A DNA stretch of 64,000 bases from Leptasterias polaris (lineage: Eukaryota; Echinodermata; Asteroidea; Forcipulatida; Asteriidae), in contig JAZGTN010000073.1 of the NCBI GenBank assembly GCA_037783415.1, positions 5,890,001 through 5,954,000 on the forward strand. Reading direction: 5' to 3'. The translations under genes and the position numbers were made by a program. Below, piece by piece: positions 12,586-25,368 of this stretch (the stretch's first letter is position 1; the number at the start of each line of letters is the position of its first letter). Below the pieces are notes generated by a model that had not been told where the DNA came from, ran no database searches, and was given only the letters and a program-made list of their open reading frames with translations.

Positions 12586-13796
12586 GTGAGCTAAAAAAAG
12601 TATGTTAACAAATTTTTGTTTAATTTTGCCACCAAATCCGGTGCAAATGCATACTTTTTAATCAAGCACAGTAGGGAGGTTTTGTAGTAAGGAAAACGAC
12701 ACATTTCACAGTTTAATTTGTGTTTTGTTGATGTTATTAAAATGTCGTCATTCATTACCACAATGACTTTTGTAAACACTTTTGACTTGAATCTGGCTGC
12801 ATCTTTTTCATTCATTATGAGATACTGCTTGTGTCATTCAATGAGTGAAAAAGTGGCAGTCAGATATGGAAATTATTCCCTGCGCCCACAATCCCCACAT
12901 AGCATGCATCAGGTTCGTTTCGATTTAAAACTCAAGTTTGTTTACAAATTTGTGCAAGCTTGTTTTGGTTAAATTTTTTATGAAAAATCTCCTTGCTGAC
13001 AATCAATGATCATTTAAACCTTGTCGGCGCCATTTTAGTGTCTGTAAACCCTTTACCTTTAAAAAATGTTTCTATGTTTATTGCTTATTGTATCATTGCT
13101 ATTTGGTGAATGACCTTAAAAGGTATATCAAAATAGTTTACTGTTGTGTATGTGTGGTGACAAACTGTATGACTTGGCTATTCTAGTCAGTAGTCTTTAG
13201 TTAAGCCTAAGGCGATATTCATCACACATACAAAATGCCAACATCGCAGAACGCTAACCAGAAGCAAGCAGCGCGGAGTAAACGGCGCGCTGCAACGACA
13301 TGAACAAGACTAGATATACAATGACACTGTTTCACCAAAAGAAATCGGCGTTCATGATCATGCACATCAGTAAACATCATGATTGTCAGCTCAAAGATTT
13401 TTCTTAAAATTGCACCAAAACGAGCTTGCATAAAATCATTTAAATCTACTCTCCACAATTAGACAACTGGGGGGAACATTTCGAGAAAAAAACCCAGCAA
13501 GTTTTTATTAGAAAAATCATCACACTTCATGATGCTGTATGTGGGGCCAGGGCCGAGAAGAGGAGGGAGTCGAGCGTATTACGACTACTTTGGGGCTATC
13601 CTTGAGCAAGATTGCACATTACCGTGAAATTGCATTGCCTCAATCAATCAGATCGAAGTACCAAGGCTGCGGTATTTCACCCCAAAAGGCACCCCGACCC
13701 CCTGTAGTACTTAACAAATATCGACCTCACTTTTTTATTTTCAGATATTAATCTCAACTTTCATCCAGTCTCAAGCCACTTCTGGATATTACCATC

Positions 13797-16700
13797 ATGA
13801 GTCTCGTTTCAAATGGAGCGAGGAAACGTAATTCTACTGGTAGCAGCAGTAGTGAGTCGTCCTCCGTGACCCCCTTATCAGTCTCAAGAAGCCCCTCCCC
13901 TTGTAATACCCCCCTCATTGATCGGATCCAGCAGAGAATTGCTTGCAAGGAGAAGTGGTTTTCATTGGAGTTTTTCCCTCCGAGAACAGCAAATGGAGCT
14001 GTCAACTTGCTTGCAAGGTATGGACAATACATCAAAGTAGAGTAATTAATCTATAATTTCTGAGCATAAAAAACCTTTTTAACCACTCAATGCCAGGTTA
14101 AGGAGATAGGTAGCTTCAGGTGGAAGAGCATCGGCTTGTTAGATCCAGAGGATGCAGTTTAAATTCAGTTTGTTTTAAACTTTTTAAAGTTCATCCCGGC
14201 TTTTTGTGGGTTTTTTTCTTAGATTGGAGCGTATGTTTCAAGGAGGTCCTCTCTTCTGTGACATCACATGGCACCCTGCTGGAAACCCTGGTGCAGACAC
14301 GGAAACGAGCTCTATCACCATAGCAACCAGCTCTGTCAATTACTGCGGTATAGAAACCATGCTACACATGACGTGTGTCAAGCAGACAAAGACTGACATC
14401 ACAAAATATTTGAACCGTGCCAAAGACTGCGGAATACGCAACATATTGGCACTAAGAGGAGGTAAACTATTTGTTGTTTGTTGCACTCTCCTTTCTTGCC
14501 TAGCCTTGTTCCAGTCCAGCCCACTCTGTAGTACTCTTTGTCTGCGTTTCAGGAACAATTTACCTCAATTCCCTCTGCCAAAACACTGGTTCTAGAACCA
14601 CTTAAGTACACACAGAACAGATGTTTTGGGGGGTTTTAAAGAAAACTATTGACATTATACGATTGATAACAGAGAGTAAATATTTTTGTTTTTTACATCT
14701 GTTGCCAAATTGGCAAGGTTGTTGGTTTGAGGTTCAACATCAGGCAACAGCCAAGGGTAAACAAATAACCAAATGCCTTTGGAATTGTGATAATATTTTC
14801 ATTAACATTTTTGAGATGCCTGCATGGCTGACTGTAAACAATAACAAGAAACCTTGGCACATAAACAATGTCCTCCAAACAATGCTGAACTCCAAACAGA
14901 TTGTTGTTTCAGCCTTCCTTAGAACTTCTGGCAGGATTTTTGTTTACATAGTGGATGTTGATAAAAAAATGAAGGATTACTTGCAGAGATACTTGCAGAG
15001 ATCAAACCTTGACAAAATTACTAAGAAAAAGAAAGCAAAGGACAATCGATAAGCCATGTTTTATGTAAACAATTTATATTTTGCACAATTATTATCAGGA
15101 TTTATCTAAACTATAAATTATTGACAATCCTTTGTTCAGCAGTGTTTTAAAAACAAAATATAAATTCAAACAAGCAAATGTTTTATTGTGTGTTCCCCCG
15201 CCCCCTTGTATCTCAGATTCTGACCAGCACGAAGCTAGCGAGTGTTCTTTGTTCAAACAATTGGGTCCAATCATTGACCCCCAAGTCCATTGTTTAAAAT
15301 GGGAGGGAAACAAAAAAGGGATCATGTTTACACTGATATCGTGAAACTCTGCTGAACACAGAATTAAGGTTATGTGGACATTTATTAACCAATGGGTATT
15401 CATCGGATCAAGCATACCACCATCAGAGTCCAATATTTGTTATGGATTTGTAATAGATTTTAGAGTGAGGAAGAAAGCTTAGTAAATAACCCAAGGAGTT
15501 GGGGTTTTAAAATGACAGACAGGTTGATAAATAATTTGTTATAGACTTCATTTGAATAATCTCCAATAGAGCCTTGGTCCACAGAACTTGGGCCAGTAAA
15601 GGCACAACTGAAAAAGTCCAGCAGTCTTGTTTTTTTTCAAATTTAATGATAATAATACCTCCTAATGTAATATCATAAATTGTTGACTTTAATTCTATTG
15701 AATATCTTTCAATTCTGTTGGGTTTTTTTTTTGGTTTTTTTTTACTTTTTGGCCTTATATCATGTATATATGCTTGGCAACAATAATGTACAACTACAAT
15801 AATGTGAAATAAGCCTAGTTACTGGATCAATGGGGTGCCCCAATTAGACCAGCGTAAATGCGTTACGCGCGCTCACTTGACGTTCCACGATCATTGTTAC
15901 ATCATGCACTCGCAGGCCTGTCAGTATCAATGTATACTCAACAGATTCAAATGAGAGAAATCTTCTCTAACTACAGCTTGTAAATATTAAGTTGATAGAT
16001 TTTATTCTCATGTTGATTCTGGTCTTGAGCAAAATTTCCTGGCCCAGTAAAAAGTTTGAACTGCATGCCCTGGGGTGGATTTCACAAAGAGTTGGGACTG
16101 GTCTTATCTCAAGTTAGGACAAGTTTTGTGAAATCGATCTTAGCTAGGATCAATCCTATGTCTAGGACTAGTCCTAACTCCTGGGACTAGTCCTAAGTTA
16201 GGACTATCCTTTGTGAAATACATCCCCTGTACTCTTTTAGTTTTCTCCCTAATTTCTGGCCCTGTTGGTCATTTCACCCAAATCTTTCTAAGACATTTGT
16301 GGTTTTTTCTTGCTAGATGTTCCTGGAGACTTGGAGTGGCAGAAGACGGAGTCCAAGGATAGCTTTAATTATGCTGTTGACCTTGTCAGGCACATCAAGA
16401 AGACCTTCGGGGACCAATTCACAATCTGTGTAGCAGGTGTGTTTTATTAGAGTTATTTTTTATTGAAGGTCAACAATAGTAAATAGTACCTCATGACAAA
16501 AGTTTCCCGAAGTCAGGTTGATGACAGTGGTGAATAACATTCCTGCATTATCTTCACTCGACATTTGTTTTTCCAGAGCTTCTTTTGAGTACTCGCAGTT
16601 TCCACACCAGGAAAAGGCTAATAATAACAAAATGAAAATTTTGAAAACAACTATCAGTTCTTTGGGAGAAAACACTGACATGATCAGCTGAATTCCTCTT

Positions 16701-19700
16701 TTTCTGGTTTCTCAGCTGTGCCAATGAAAATTGAAATACTTGTTGCAAAGTCTTGCTACTGATGGTATGCCTTGCACTTTCCTTTTTTTTCCTTTCTTTT
16801 TCACAAACTGCATTGTTATTCCCTCAAATAAAACTTTGTCATCGACTTGGTCGCGATTATGTTGTTCTTCCTCCAAAGGATACCCTGGTGGCCACCCTGA
16901 GGCCGAGAGCTATGAGGAAGATCTGCGTCATCTTAAGATGAAGGTGGATGCAGGGGCAGAGTTCATCATCACTCAACTCTTCTTCAAAGCCAGTGAGTTC
17001 ATGAAATTCTACAAGGATTGTCGCGCCATCGGGATCAAAGTGCCGATTATTCCTGGAGTCATGCCAATTCAGGTCAGAATACAAACTGAGTTTGTGTTTG
17101 TTTGGTTTTTAGAATAACATTTCTAGATGTTGTTTGAGAGGAATATTTTGAAGGTTGAGGATGACAAGTCTGAGCAGTTTTAGACAAGTATGTTTTAAAG
17201 GCAAGAATGCTGTATGTTGATATACCCCTCATCTGCGGGACTGAACCCTGTCTGTTCGGGTGGTGGCAGTTATTTTTACTTGTGGTTTCCGATATCATTC
17301 CAATTGTTGTTGTTTTTTCTTGGTCATTCTCTGAGCGCTTTGCAACCCTAGGAAAAGGCGCTAAATGTTATTATTATTGTTATTATAAAGAAACTGTTCT
17401 TTGTTGCCTCCAATAGGGGTATGGTTCTCTTCGTAATCTCGTCAAGTTGTCCAAACTTCACATCCCTGAGGATATCTTGAAAATTATTGAGCCAATCAAA
17501 GACAACGATGCTGCTATTCGAAACTATGGTATCCATCAGGCGGTCACAATGTGCAAAGAAATGTTTGAAAGGTATGTCTGTCCAATTATGAGTTTGTAAG
17601 CAATTCCTTTACTTTTGCCCTACAACTGTCTGACCATTCAATTTTATCCAGGGATGGTTTGTTACAAATTAAGTACCAGTTTTGATTGTATTATGTTATA
17701 TTATTATGTTAACTTCGTTGTTATAATAAAACTTCTATGTATTTTTTCTTAAATGTTTATTTGATTTTTAAATGTGTGTATTTTACTTACAATGTTCAAA
17801 TGTTCAAGTTTTGATTTGCATACTTTTGAGTTACAGTGTTTGAATACATTTATGTTAATCCTGGCCAACTTTATATGAGCTCCTTTTTAGTTTTTCCTTT
17901 TTTTTTTTTTTAAGACTATTTGTATTCTATATGTTTGGTTTTTGAGAAATGGCCGAATAAATAATAATAAATAATACAAATAATTAGCGCCCATAAAGCT
18001 TGGATCGCAAATGTACTTTAGCCAACTGGTTTTAAAGAGCTCCTACTTTGTCTTTAACACTAGGGCCCAATTTCATAGAGCTGCTTAAAGCAGCAAAAAG
18101 TGCTTAACAAGTTTTTGCTAAGCAGTATACAGTCACTGATGATACATGTAATATGGTATTTTTGCTAGTAACCTTATTCTGATAAGCATAAATTTGTTGT
18201 GATTAGCTACCTTTTGTGCTTAAGCAGCTCTATAAAAATGGGCCCTGGTAAACATGGTCATCTGACCACCTTTTAACCAATAAAACTGCCTATAAGTCTG
18301 GGGTATGAATTCAGGATTAATAACTGAATAAGTGTTTTTCTTAACAGTGGTGATGTTCATGGCCTTCACATCTACACATTGAATCGTGAAGTAGCAACCA
18401 TTGAGATCCTCCAGCAGCTAGGATTGTGGTCTGAAGATCCCATCAGGCGCACTCTTCCCTGGAAGACCACTGCTAATCATATGAGGACTAAAGAAGATGT
18501 GCGTCCAATCTTCTGGGGGGCACGACCCAAGAGTTACATTCACCGGTAAATGCAAACTTCTTTTCCCTTTTAAATTTTTATATATATTTTTTTTTTTTAC
18601 CAAACCTTACCAATAAAACTTCAAGGGATAAGAAATTTCAGACTTTCATCTGTATTCGGAATAGAAAAAAATCCACTTTTGGAAAATAGTAGCTATTATT
18701 CTCTTCAGATGTAAATAATTCAAACTTTTTTATTGACTTTTCTAGCACTGAGAAATGATTCCTAAAAGTAAAAGCTTCTTAAAACCCATAGTTCGAGGAG
18801 TTAACCATCAGTTGGAACAACAAAAATAAATTCAAAGAAATTGTGTTTTTTTCCTGGCTGTAGAACCAAAGACTGGGATGATTTCCCCAACGGTCGTTGG
18901 GGCGACTCCTCCTCTCCAGCCTTCGGTGATCTCAAAGATTACCATCTCTTCTATCTCAAGAGTAAATCCTCCAAGGAAGAACTGCAGAAGATGTGGGGAG
19001 AGGAATTGTCATGTGAAGAGGATGTCTTTGAGATCTTCAAGTGTTATTTGGATGGAGAGCCTAACCGCTACGGTCATCAGGTATGGGAAGGTTGAATCAA
19101 AGTTTTTAGAAAAGCACATTCGTTCAAATCCCAAATCGTTACAACTAACTCGTGAAAATTGCATTGAAATAAGTTTTTTTTTTTGTGTGAGTAATCCGTA
19201 GCTGTATGTAGTTTGCTCTTTATAAAAATAGCCCTCCTACCGTCTGACCATTTAATATCATTCTGTCAATTTGAATTATGGATAAGCTGCAGTATGATTG
19301 TCATCTAGTGATTGCATCTTCAGAGGGACACACATGTGTATACCTGTGCAGTCGAATGGTTTCAAATGGTTGGTCAACTTACTGGGGAAAAAAAGAAGAA
19401 TAAAGTGCATAAATATTTTTAAATTTGCCTTGTAAATTTAAACTGTTTGTTTTAACTAAGATTGTTGTGGTAATTGTGTTCAAAGGAAGTGAAAATTTTA
19501 TTCAACATGATTGTGTTATATACATTAGAGAATGACTATCTTTTTTAATGCTTTATGTTTAATGGTAATAATTGTTTAGTATTAATTATGTTGTAATGCA
19601 AATTGTCTTTTTATTGCAAACTTTTCATTCAATCTTGTTTTATCTTGTTAATGTTTTCCTTTTAGCTGTCTGTGTCAATATAATGCATGGTTTAAGAATC

Positions 19701-22700
19701 AGGTTAGATATCAGCAACTTCTGTTTATACTACTTGTGTACTCACAACTCTTCCAACCCCCATCCCACCTTTCCAGGTGAAGAGGATGCCATGGAACGAT
19801 GATGAGATCGCTCAAGAGACATCGCGTCTCCGTGACAGACTCATCAGCATGAACAAGCGAGGCATCTTAACAATAAACTCACAGCCAAGCGTGAATGGAG
19901 CCGCCTCATCAGATCCTGTTGTGGGTTGGGGTGCTCCTAATGGCTACGTCTACCAAAAGGTAAGGCGTAAATCTAGACAAGTTCATCTTAAGAGGAACGA
20001 GCAGGGCTTGGGCTTGAGCTCTGTCGCCAACTTTGGAGCAGTGTGCATTTTTCATGGTTTTTCCAACATCAAATGGAACCCGGAGCCGGTGCCTAGGTCT
20101 GGAAAAAGTCCTATAAGTCCAAAAGCACACTGGGATGTTTTCTGAAGAAAAAAAAAGTATTTCTAAGGAGCCATATTGAACTTTTGGGTGTTCTTTATCC
20201 AGGCGTACTTGGAGTTCTTCACTTCCAGGGAGAATGTGGCTGCCTTGCTTGACATCTTGAGAGACTACCCAGTGGTCACTTATCATGTGGTCAATCATAA
20301 TGTAAGTTCTTAGTCAGACATACAATAGATACTCTTTCAAGTGTTGTTTTTTTTTTCTTCGTACCTTTGTCTTGACAAATTTATGCCATTTAAAACCAAA
20401 CAGTCTTGTTACAAGAATTTTATTTCCGATACTGTAGAGAGATGTGATGGATTGCTGTATACCATGTTTAGGGTAACGTAACTGGGTTGGACTACCTAAG
20501 ACTTCTGTCCAAGGAGGAATGGACGGAGCTGACAGAAAAAATAGTCGAAACGGCAGAAGCGGAACTGACAATGTCAGCTACGCGATAACTGCTACACACA
20601 CACAAACTGTTTTTTCTTGTGATTCATCATATATACAGTTCTTTAAAAGAACTGTTAAGAACCAGAGTTCTTAAAAGGAACCATCTAGAAAGAATCTTAT
20701 AGGTCTTCTATAAAATAAAATAAATTACAGGGATTTTTTCAATTATAAGATGGTACAAACAGGCCACTCAAGATGATGGCTAAAAAGTGGGAAAGGGTAG
20801 AACAGAATATGAAATCAAAAAGTAGAAAGATGACCATTGCAGTAATTGAAAGCTAGTTTGATGTGAGCTAAAAGTTTGAATATTAACCAAATTGAAAGGA
20901 GACAAAATGCTAAATATTCTTAATTTTTAAAAGAAATTGACTGACTTGAGAATTTGACAAGAAGCTTTGACCCCCCTGTGAATGGTAATATAGGGTAAGG
21001 AGGATATAACCAACACGGATAGACAGCGGCCGATAGCCGTGACCTGGGGCGTCTTTCCAGGCGCTGAAATAATTCAGCCCACCATCGTAGATCCAGTCAG
21101 CTTCATGGTGTGGAAGGTGAGTGAAACTTTGTAGTTGATTAATTTCTTTTGTGGTATTTGGCGATTACTGTTTTGCGGTAGGGGTTGTTGGGTAGGAAAT
21201 AGACACTGGTTGTGGTGCATTGGGTCAGGGCAAGGGATGAATTTTCAAAAGTAGAATCTTTAGCGGTAGGGTCATAGACTGGCTTTGTTATCGTAATGCT
21301 TATGTATAGATAAATTTTCAAGAATAGGCCTATTGAACAATGCATTGCGTTCATGCATTGTCACAGAATATAATCACAAGGTGAAATCTGGCTTTTCCAT
21401 TTTGTTTTTGCTTCGTGGAATGGATTAGTCCAAATTTCACCTTATGATTTTATTCCACGACAATGCACTTTACGCATCTAATATTTGTATAATATTCTTA
21501 GTTGTTTGTTATTCATTGAATACTTCGGTGCATGGCAAATGGTGGGGATTTGAAAACTTTATTTCATTTTATGTGCTATGTCACTTGTTAACTATCATGT
21601 GAGCTAAAACAATGAGTATTATGGCCAGGGCCCAATTTCATAGAGCTGCTTAAGCACAAAAAGTAGCTACGCACAACAAAAATATGCTTACCAGAATAAG
21701 GTTACCAGCCAAACTGCAATGTCACAAGTACATTTTGTGACTGGTATCCTGCTCATTTCTGCTTAGCAGACAATTGTTAAGCAATATTTTCTGCTTTAGC
21801 AGCTCTATGAAATTGGGCCCAGTTGTTTTTGTTGTTGAGTTTTTTGTGAAATGGTGGCTCAGTTCATCTTGAGGGCTTCTTTGGCCTGACTTGCAATGTC
21901 AAGTTGCCCTTGCTTGTTTTGCAGAATCAATGTAGGTATAGACCCCTTGCATAACGCGGAACGCTAAATGGACCCTGAGGTCACGCACACTATTTTACGC
22001 ACAAAGAACACCTATCGTCCAATCATCTGCCTCCTTTGACCTCAGTGAGGGCGCTTTTTGGCTTCAGTGAGGGCGCTTTTTTAGCGTGTGATGTCATATG
22101 CAAGGGGTCTATTATACAGGATTGGTGAGGATAACAAACCTCATAGTCTGAAAGCTTACTGATTATGAAGTTCATTCTAGAATCATTTTTTCCTGTGAAA
22201 TATTTCCCTCTAAATTGAAGTCATACTCGAGAAAACTGTATCTGAAAACCTAAAAACCTGACTATTTTGTCAGCTCTACCAATCTTGTATAATACCTTTA
22301 AGGTTATCCATCATCAACTTTTCCTGACCAATAATTGAATGCATCAAAACATTCCTGTTGACCAACTCTGGGCCAGCTTGTGCTTCACCTGGGTCCTTTT
22401 TCATAGCGCTGCTTAGCAGAAATGAGCAGGATACCTGTCACAATGGTACATGTGACTTTGTATTTTAACTGGTAACCTTATTCTGGTAAGCATGATTTGT
22501 TTGTGCTCAGCATATTTATTGTGCTTAAGCAGCTCTATGAAATTGGGCCTAGTTTGTAACCTCCATAACTTTCAGTATCTATGGGGCAAAATGTTAAAAC
22601 TTGATGCACCAATTATTCAGTGAAAGGGTGACTTAATGGCACCTTAAGTCTCTGATCTTAAAACATCTTAAACATTAAAAATCACCATCTTGCTGACCTC

Positions 22701-24856
22701 TTTTTAAACGGCTCTAAGAATGTGTTCCGTTACATAGTGCATGTTGTCATCAATCTGTGGCCGAGTTTGGTCGTACTTTTAATTTGTTGTTAGAACTGCA
22801 CTTAACCCCTCAGCCCCTCCCTGGCTCACAGCTCTGAAGGAAGGGAATAGCTGGCTCTTCCCATTCCAGGCAGTAATGTACCGTTGTGCACGTGGTGGTG
22901 AGATAAGGGTAGTCATTGGTAATTGCTACCCACTGGTAAACTAAAAGCAAAGATTGTTCAGATGAGGTGATGATAGGGTTTTTATGATTAATTTGTATTA
23001 TTGTAGTAGATTTAATATTGAATTAATATTTGCATTCTGTCATGGTGTTTGAACTCTACATAGAATTGTTTCACAAGTCCGCAGTGTCTTACGCATTTTT
23101 TAAGTTTACATAACATCACTCTTCGTTACTATTCTTTGAAGTCTTTATCCCCATCCAATCCTATTCCTCACTGTCTTTGCCAGCATCTGAACAGGTGTCT
23201 CTTAACATATAAAATAATTGATTTTTCAACCTGCACTCATCTATAACTGTCATCACCTGCTATCAGCCTTCTTTTAACCCACCCTCTAACCTTCCTTGTA
23301 CTAACGTTCCCATAATGTGGTAAATGAAGCATTAGCTCAGCTTGGTCAGAGCGTGTGACCCTGTGAGGTCACACAGGCCGTGGGTTCGAATCCCGCATGC
23401 TCCAATGTATCCATATTACATGGGATCTCAAAACCATCTTCCATCCCATCTCTCTCTTTAGTCTTTCTTTCGACATCTCTAGCCCATCTCAGAATAACAG
23501 GTACCCCTGCCATTTCATTGATAGAATTGTTAGATCGAGTCACTAAATATCCCCATGTACTTGTATTTAGGGTTCAATTTCAATGGAAAAATCCACAGGG
23601 TTTTTAGCTCAAAACTTTTGCTGAACCAGAATTTTCTTTTCAAGACCAGGATCAAAATGAAGAAAACTTTCCACAAAGTTTAGTACAACTTATGTAATTT
23701 TTTTAATTTTTTTAAACAAGCACTAAGAGAAGATTTAAATCCTGGTTTGTCTTTTGGGGAAAATAAAGTTCGATACTCAACAGAATTTAAAGATGCACTC
23801 AAAGTCAACATTTGAGTATAATGTTTTCATTTACTTGAGATACAAGACACAGTAAGGTGTTAATGTTCAATTTAAAAACACAAGACTACAGACTTGTCTA
23901 GTCGTGAGTTAAGGCGCTAAAATCACTGACGTTGGGTCTGCAGTCCGGTGTAAATTTCAAGCTCGGCTATTTAATCCTAGTCTCTTCCTTAACAGTTTCT
24001 CTAGGAGCCTGCTTATGAAATGTGGAGACAGTATGCTGAGCTGCAATAGCATCTCTCGTTACTAAATTGATCAGGCACAATACCAGAGCTGCCAACTCTT
24101 CCCGATTCTGCAGAAAGTACCTTGAAACAAAACCAATCTTTACCATCCATGTTCTGATGAACAAATCTGAAAATCTCCCTGATTATGGAAACTTTGAGTG
24201 AAGTAAACTAAACTTGCCTCTGGTGGAGAAAGGGTTGAAACCAAGTGGCAGATTGTGTAGGGTTAAAGGGGGCGGGGATAATATACTTACTTATCAAACA
24301 TAAACCTAGATTTTCTTTTTTCTTTCTAGACTATAAATAGGTCAAAGGTATGTTTCACGATCTGTATCAAGGAAACTCACATCAATCAGTGGCCATAAAC
24401 CATCTTGTGTTCTCTCATTGATCCATTTATATTGTCATTTATATTTAAATTAAAGTGGGATTCAATCTTTTTGTTTTTAGGTCAACATTTTAAACACTTC
24501 CTCCCATTGACTGAAAAAGAATTCCCTCCAAACTTTCTTAGTTTAAAGGGAAAGATTAGTGCCCAAATTTTTAATACAAGCTTTACCCTGTTGTCTTACA
24601 GGATGAAGCGTTTGGACTCTGGAAAGAACAATGGGGTCACATCTACGAGGAAGGTTCCCCATCTTGTCAGATCATCAACCACATCCACGACACCTTCTAT
24701 CTGGTCAATCTGGTTAACAATGACTACATCAATGGTAAAGATCTTCTGTTTGAGGTCTTAGAGAGGATGCTGTTGAGGCGGGAGGAGAGGCAGAGAGAGG
24801 ATACAGAAGGGCCTGATACGGATGAGGAGATCAGTACAAAGAAACTTAAGATGTAG
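13797..24856 (+). CDS. MTHFR: Methylenetetrahydrofolate reductase (11 coding exons)
   Basis: MTHFR reduces 5,10-methylene-THF to 5-methyl-THF with FAD and NADPH, feeding methionine synthesis. Exons: 13797-14017, 14223-14461, 16317-16436, 16879-17072, 17417-17571, 18348-18545, 18864-19080, 19777-19959, 20203-20301, 20994-21116 and 24602-24856, all in phase, about 667 residues (human 656). Residues 13-39 are Ser-rich, like the phosphorylated N-terminal extension of vertebrate [15 protein letters not shown] places the catalytic Glu at E58. [14 protein letters not shown] keeps Ala at the site of the human A222V variant. [11 protein letters not shown] closes the catalytic domain. The SAM-binding regulatory domain follows, with [24 protein letters not shown] and AVTWGVFPG. 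The C-terminal tail after [14 protein letters not shown] is charged. The penultimate intron (21117-24601) is 3.5 kb and full of repeats. Confidence 0.96.
14106..14222 (+). repeat. tRNA-like fragment in MTHFR intron 1
   Basis: TAGCTTCAGGTGGAAGAGC near 14110 resembles a tRNA A box and D arm, followed by a decayed B box (AGTTTAAATTC). It is probably the head of an old tRNA-derived SINE. The retained intron supplies the acceptor at 14221-14222. Confidence 0.35.
16072..16227. repeat. Inverted-repeat element (MITE-like) in MTHFR intron
   Basis: GGGGTGGATTTCACAAAG at the left end matches the reverse complement of CTTTGTGAAATACATCCCC at the right end. The interior is rich in short palindromic AGTCCTAACT and AGGACTAGTCC motifs. 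The whole can fold into a hairpin. No coding potential. Confidence 0.75.
17250..17397 (+). repeat. SINE 3' end in MTHFR intron
   Basis: GAGCGCTTTGCAACCCTAGG, then GGCGCTAAATG, then a (TTATTA)n tail ending near 17391. A similar tail is at about 33640-33680. The head is not clearly recognisable. Confidence 0.5.
18063..18245. repeat. GGGCCCAATTTCATAGAGC hairpin element, copy 1
   Basis: It opens with GGGCCCAATTTCATAGAGCT and ends with the inverted form (AGCAGCTCTATAAAAATGGG and CCC). It lies in the MTHFR intron before the exon at 18348. Related copies are at 21628-21820, 22391-22550, 28478-28666 and 45229-45420. Confidence 0.8.
20472..20588 (+). CDS. MTHFR: Possible alternative terminal exon of MTHFR
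   Basis: Between the exons at 20203-20301 and 20994-21116 an acceptor (TTTAG at 20467-20471) opens a frame in the correct phase. It encodes 38 residues starting [17 protein letters not shown] and stops at TAA 20586-20588. AATAAA follows at about 20714. It has no counterpart in the vertebrate MTHFR sequence as I know it. Its use would give a protein of about 580 residues without the last 125 residues of the regulatory domain. It could instead be a chance open frame in an intron. The codons look ordinary, and no transcript is available. Confidence 0.35.
   Translation, partial: GNVTGLDYLRLLSKEEWTELTEKIVETAEAELTMSATR
21352..21466. repeat. Inverted-repeat element in MTHFR last intron
   Basis: TGCATTGTCACAGAATATAA at the left end pairs with TTATTCCACGACAATGCA at the right end. 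Inner arms CACAAGGTGAAAT and ATTTCACCTTATG also pair. This is a short MITE-like hairpin. Confidence 0.7.
21628..21820. repeat. GGGCCCAATTTCATAGAGC hairpin element, copy 2
   Basis: Both ends carry GGGCCCAATTTCATAGAGCT in inverted orientation. The interior includes CTTACCAGAATAAGGTTACC, shared closely with the copy at 45229-45420. Confidence 0.85.
21938..22113. repeat. TATAGACCCCTTGCA inverted-repeat element
   Basis: The left end TATAGACCCCTTGCAT is inverted at the right end as ATGCAAGGGGTCTATTA. A short direct repeat of GAGGGCGCTTTTT lies inside. It shares the TATAGACC terminus with the elements at 39956-40226 and 57073-57267. Confidence 0.7.
22391..22550. repeat. GGGCCCAATTTCATAGAGC hairpin element, copy 3
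   Basis: A diverged copy with left end GGGTCCTTTTTCATAGCGCT and right end AGCAGCTCTATGAAATTGGG. It sits in the long MTHFR intron. Confidence 0.75.
23326..23404 (+). pseudogene. tRNA-like sequence, probably a tRNA pseudogene
   Basis: A good A box (TAGCTCAGCTTGG), a D stem GCTC/GAGC, a B box GGTTCGAATCC with T stem GTGGG/CCCGC, and acceptor arms GAAGCAT/ATGCTCC with one A-C mismatch are all visible. The anticodon region does not fit: GTGTGACC pairs with GGTCACAC as an 8-bp stem around a 6-base loop, so no normal 7-base anticodon loop exists. It may be a decayed tRNA or a SINE head in the MTHFR intron. Confidence 0.5.
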
Positions 24857-25368
24857 CCTGGGGAGTTAAGACAAAGTGAAAATACAAAGACCTGTGATTG
24901 GTGTTTTTTTTCGTTATGGGTTTATTGTTTTCATGGGTGAAACTGTACGAAAATATACAATCCTGAAATGGATGATGTTCTCTTCATGAGCTACATGTAG
25001 AGACAACGCCCCTCTGGGGGAGTTTTAGAGAAGTGACAGATTCTCTACACCAGCACAAAAACTTGAATACTACTGTGCTTTGGCTTTATTCCTGGGCGGT
25101 AGGTGTCAGCTGGAGGCAAAGGGAGATAAGTAAAACCCTAGCTTGGAGCATTTTTGAGACCTGTACTCTTTTAAAGAAAGTTATTCAACAATTCTTTATG
25201 TAGTGCTATGGCTATTGAGATGAAGCAAATCCTCCAATGGTCGGATGTCATGAATGTAGATATCCAACTTTCAAAAGCACAGTACAGAGAAGAATATTCT
25301 TTGAATGCATGGGTCTGAAAACTAGATAACATTATTTATTTTGTACAACAAATATGGTATTTGAGATG

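Noticed and set aside
14621..15052. 143-codon frame in an MTHFR intron
   Set aside because: AT-rich composition, no recognisable domain, and it lies wholly inside an intron with a good flanking exon match.
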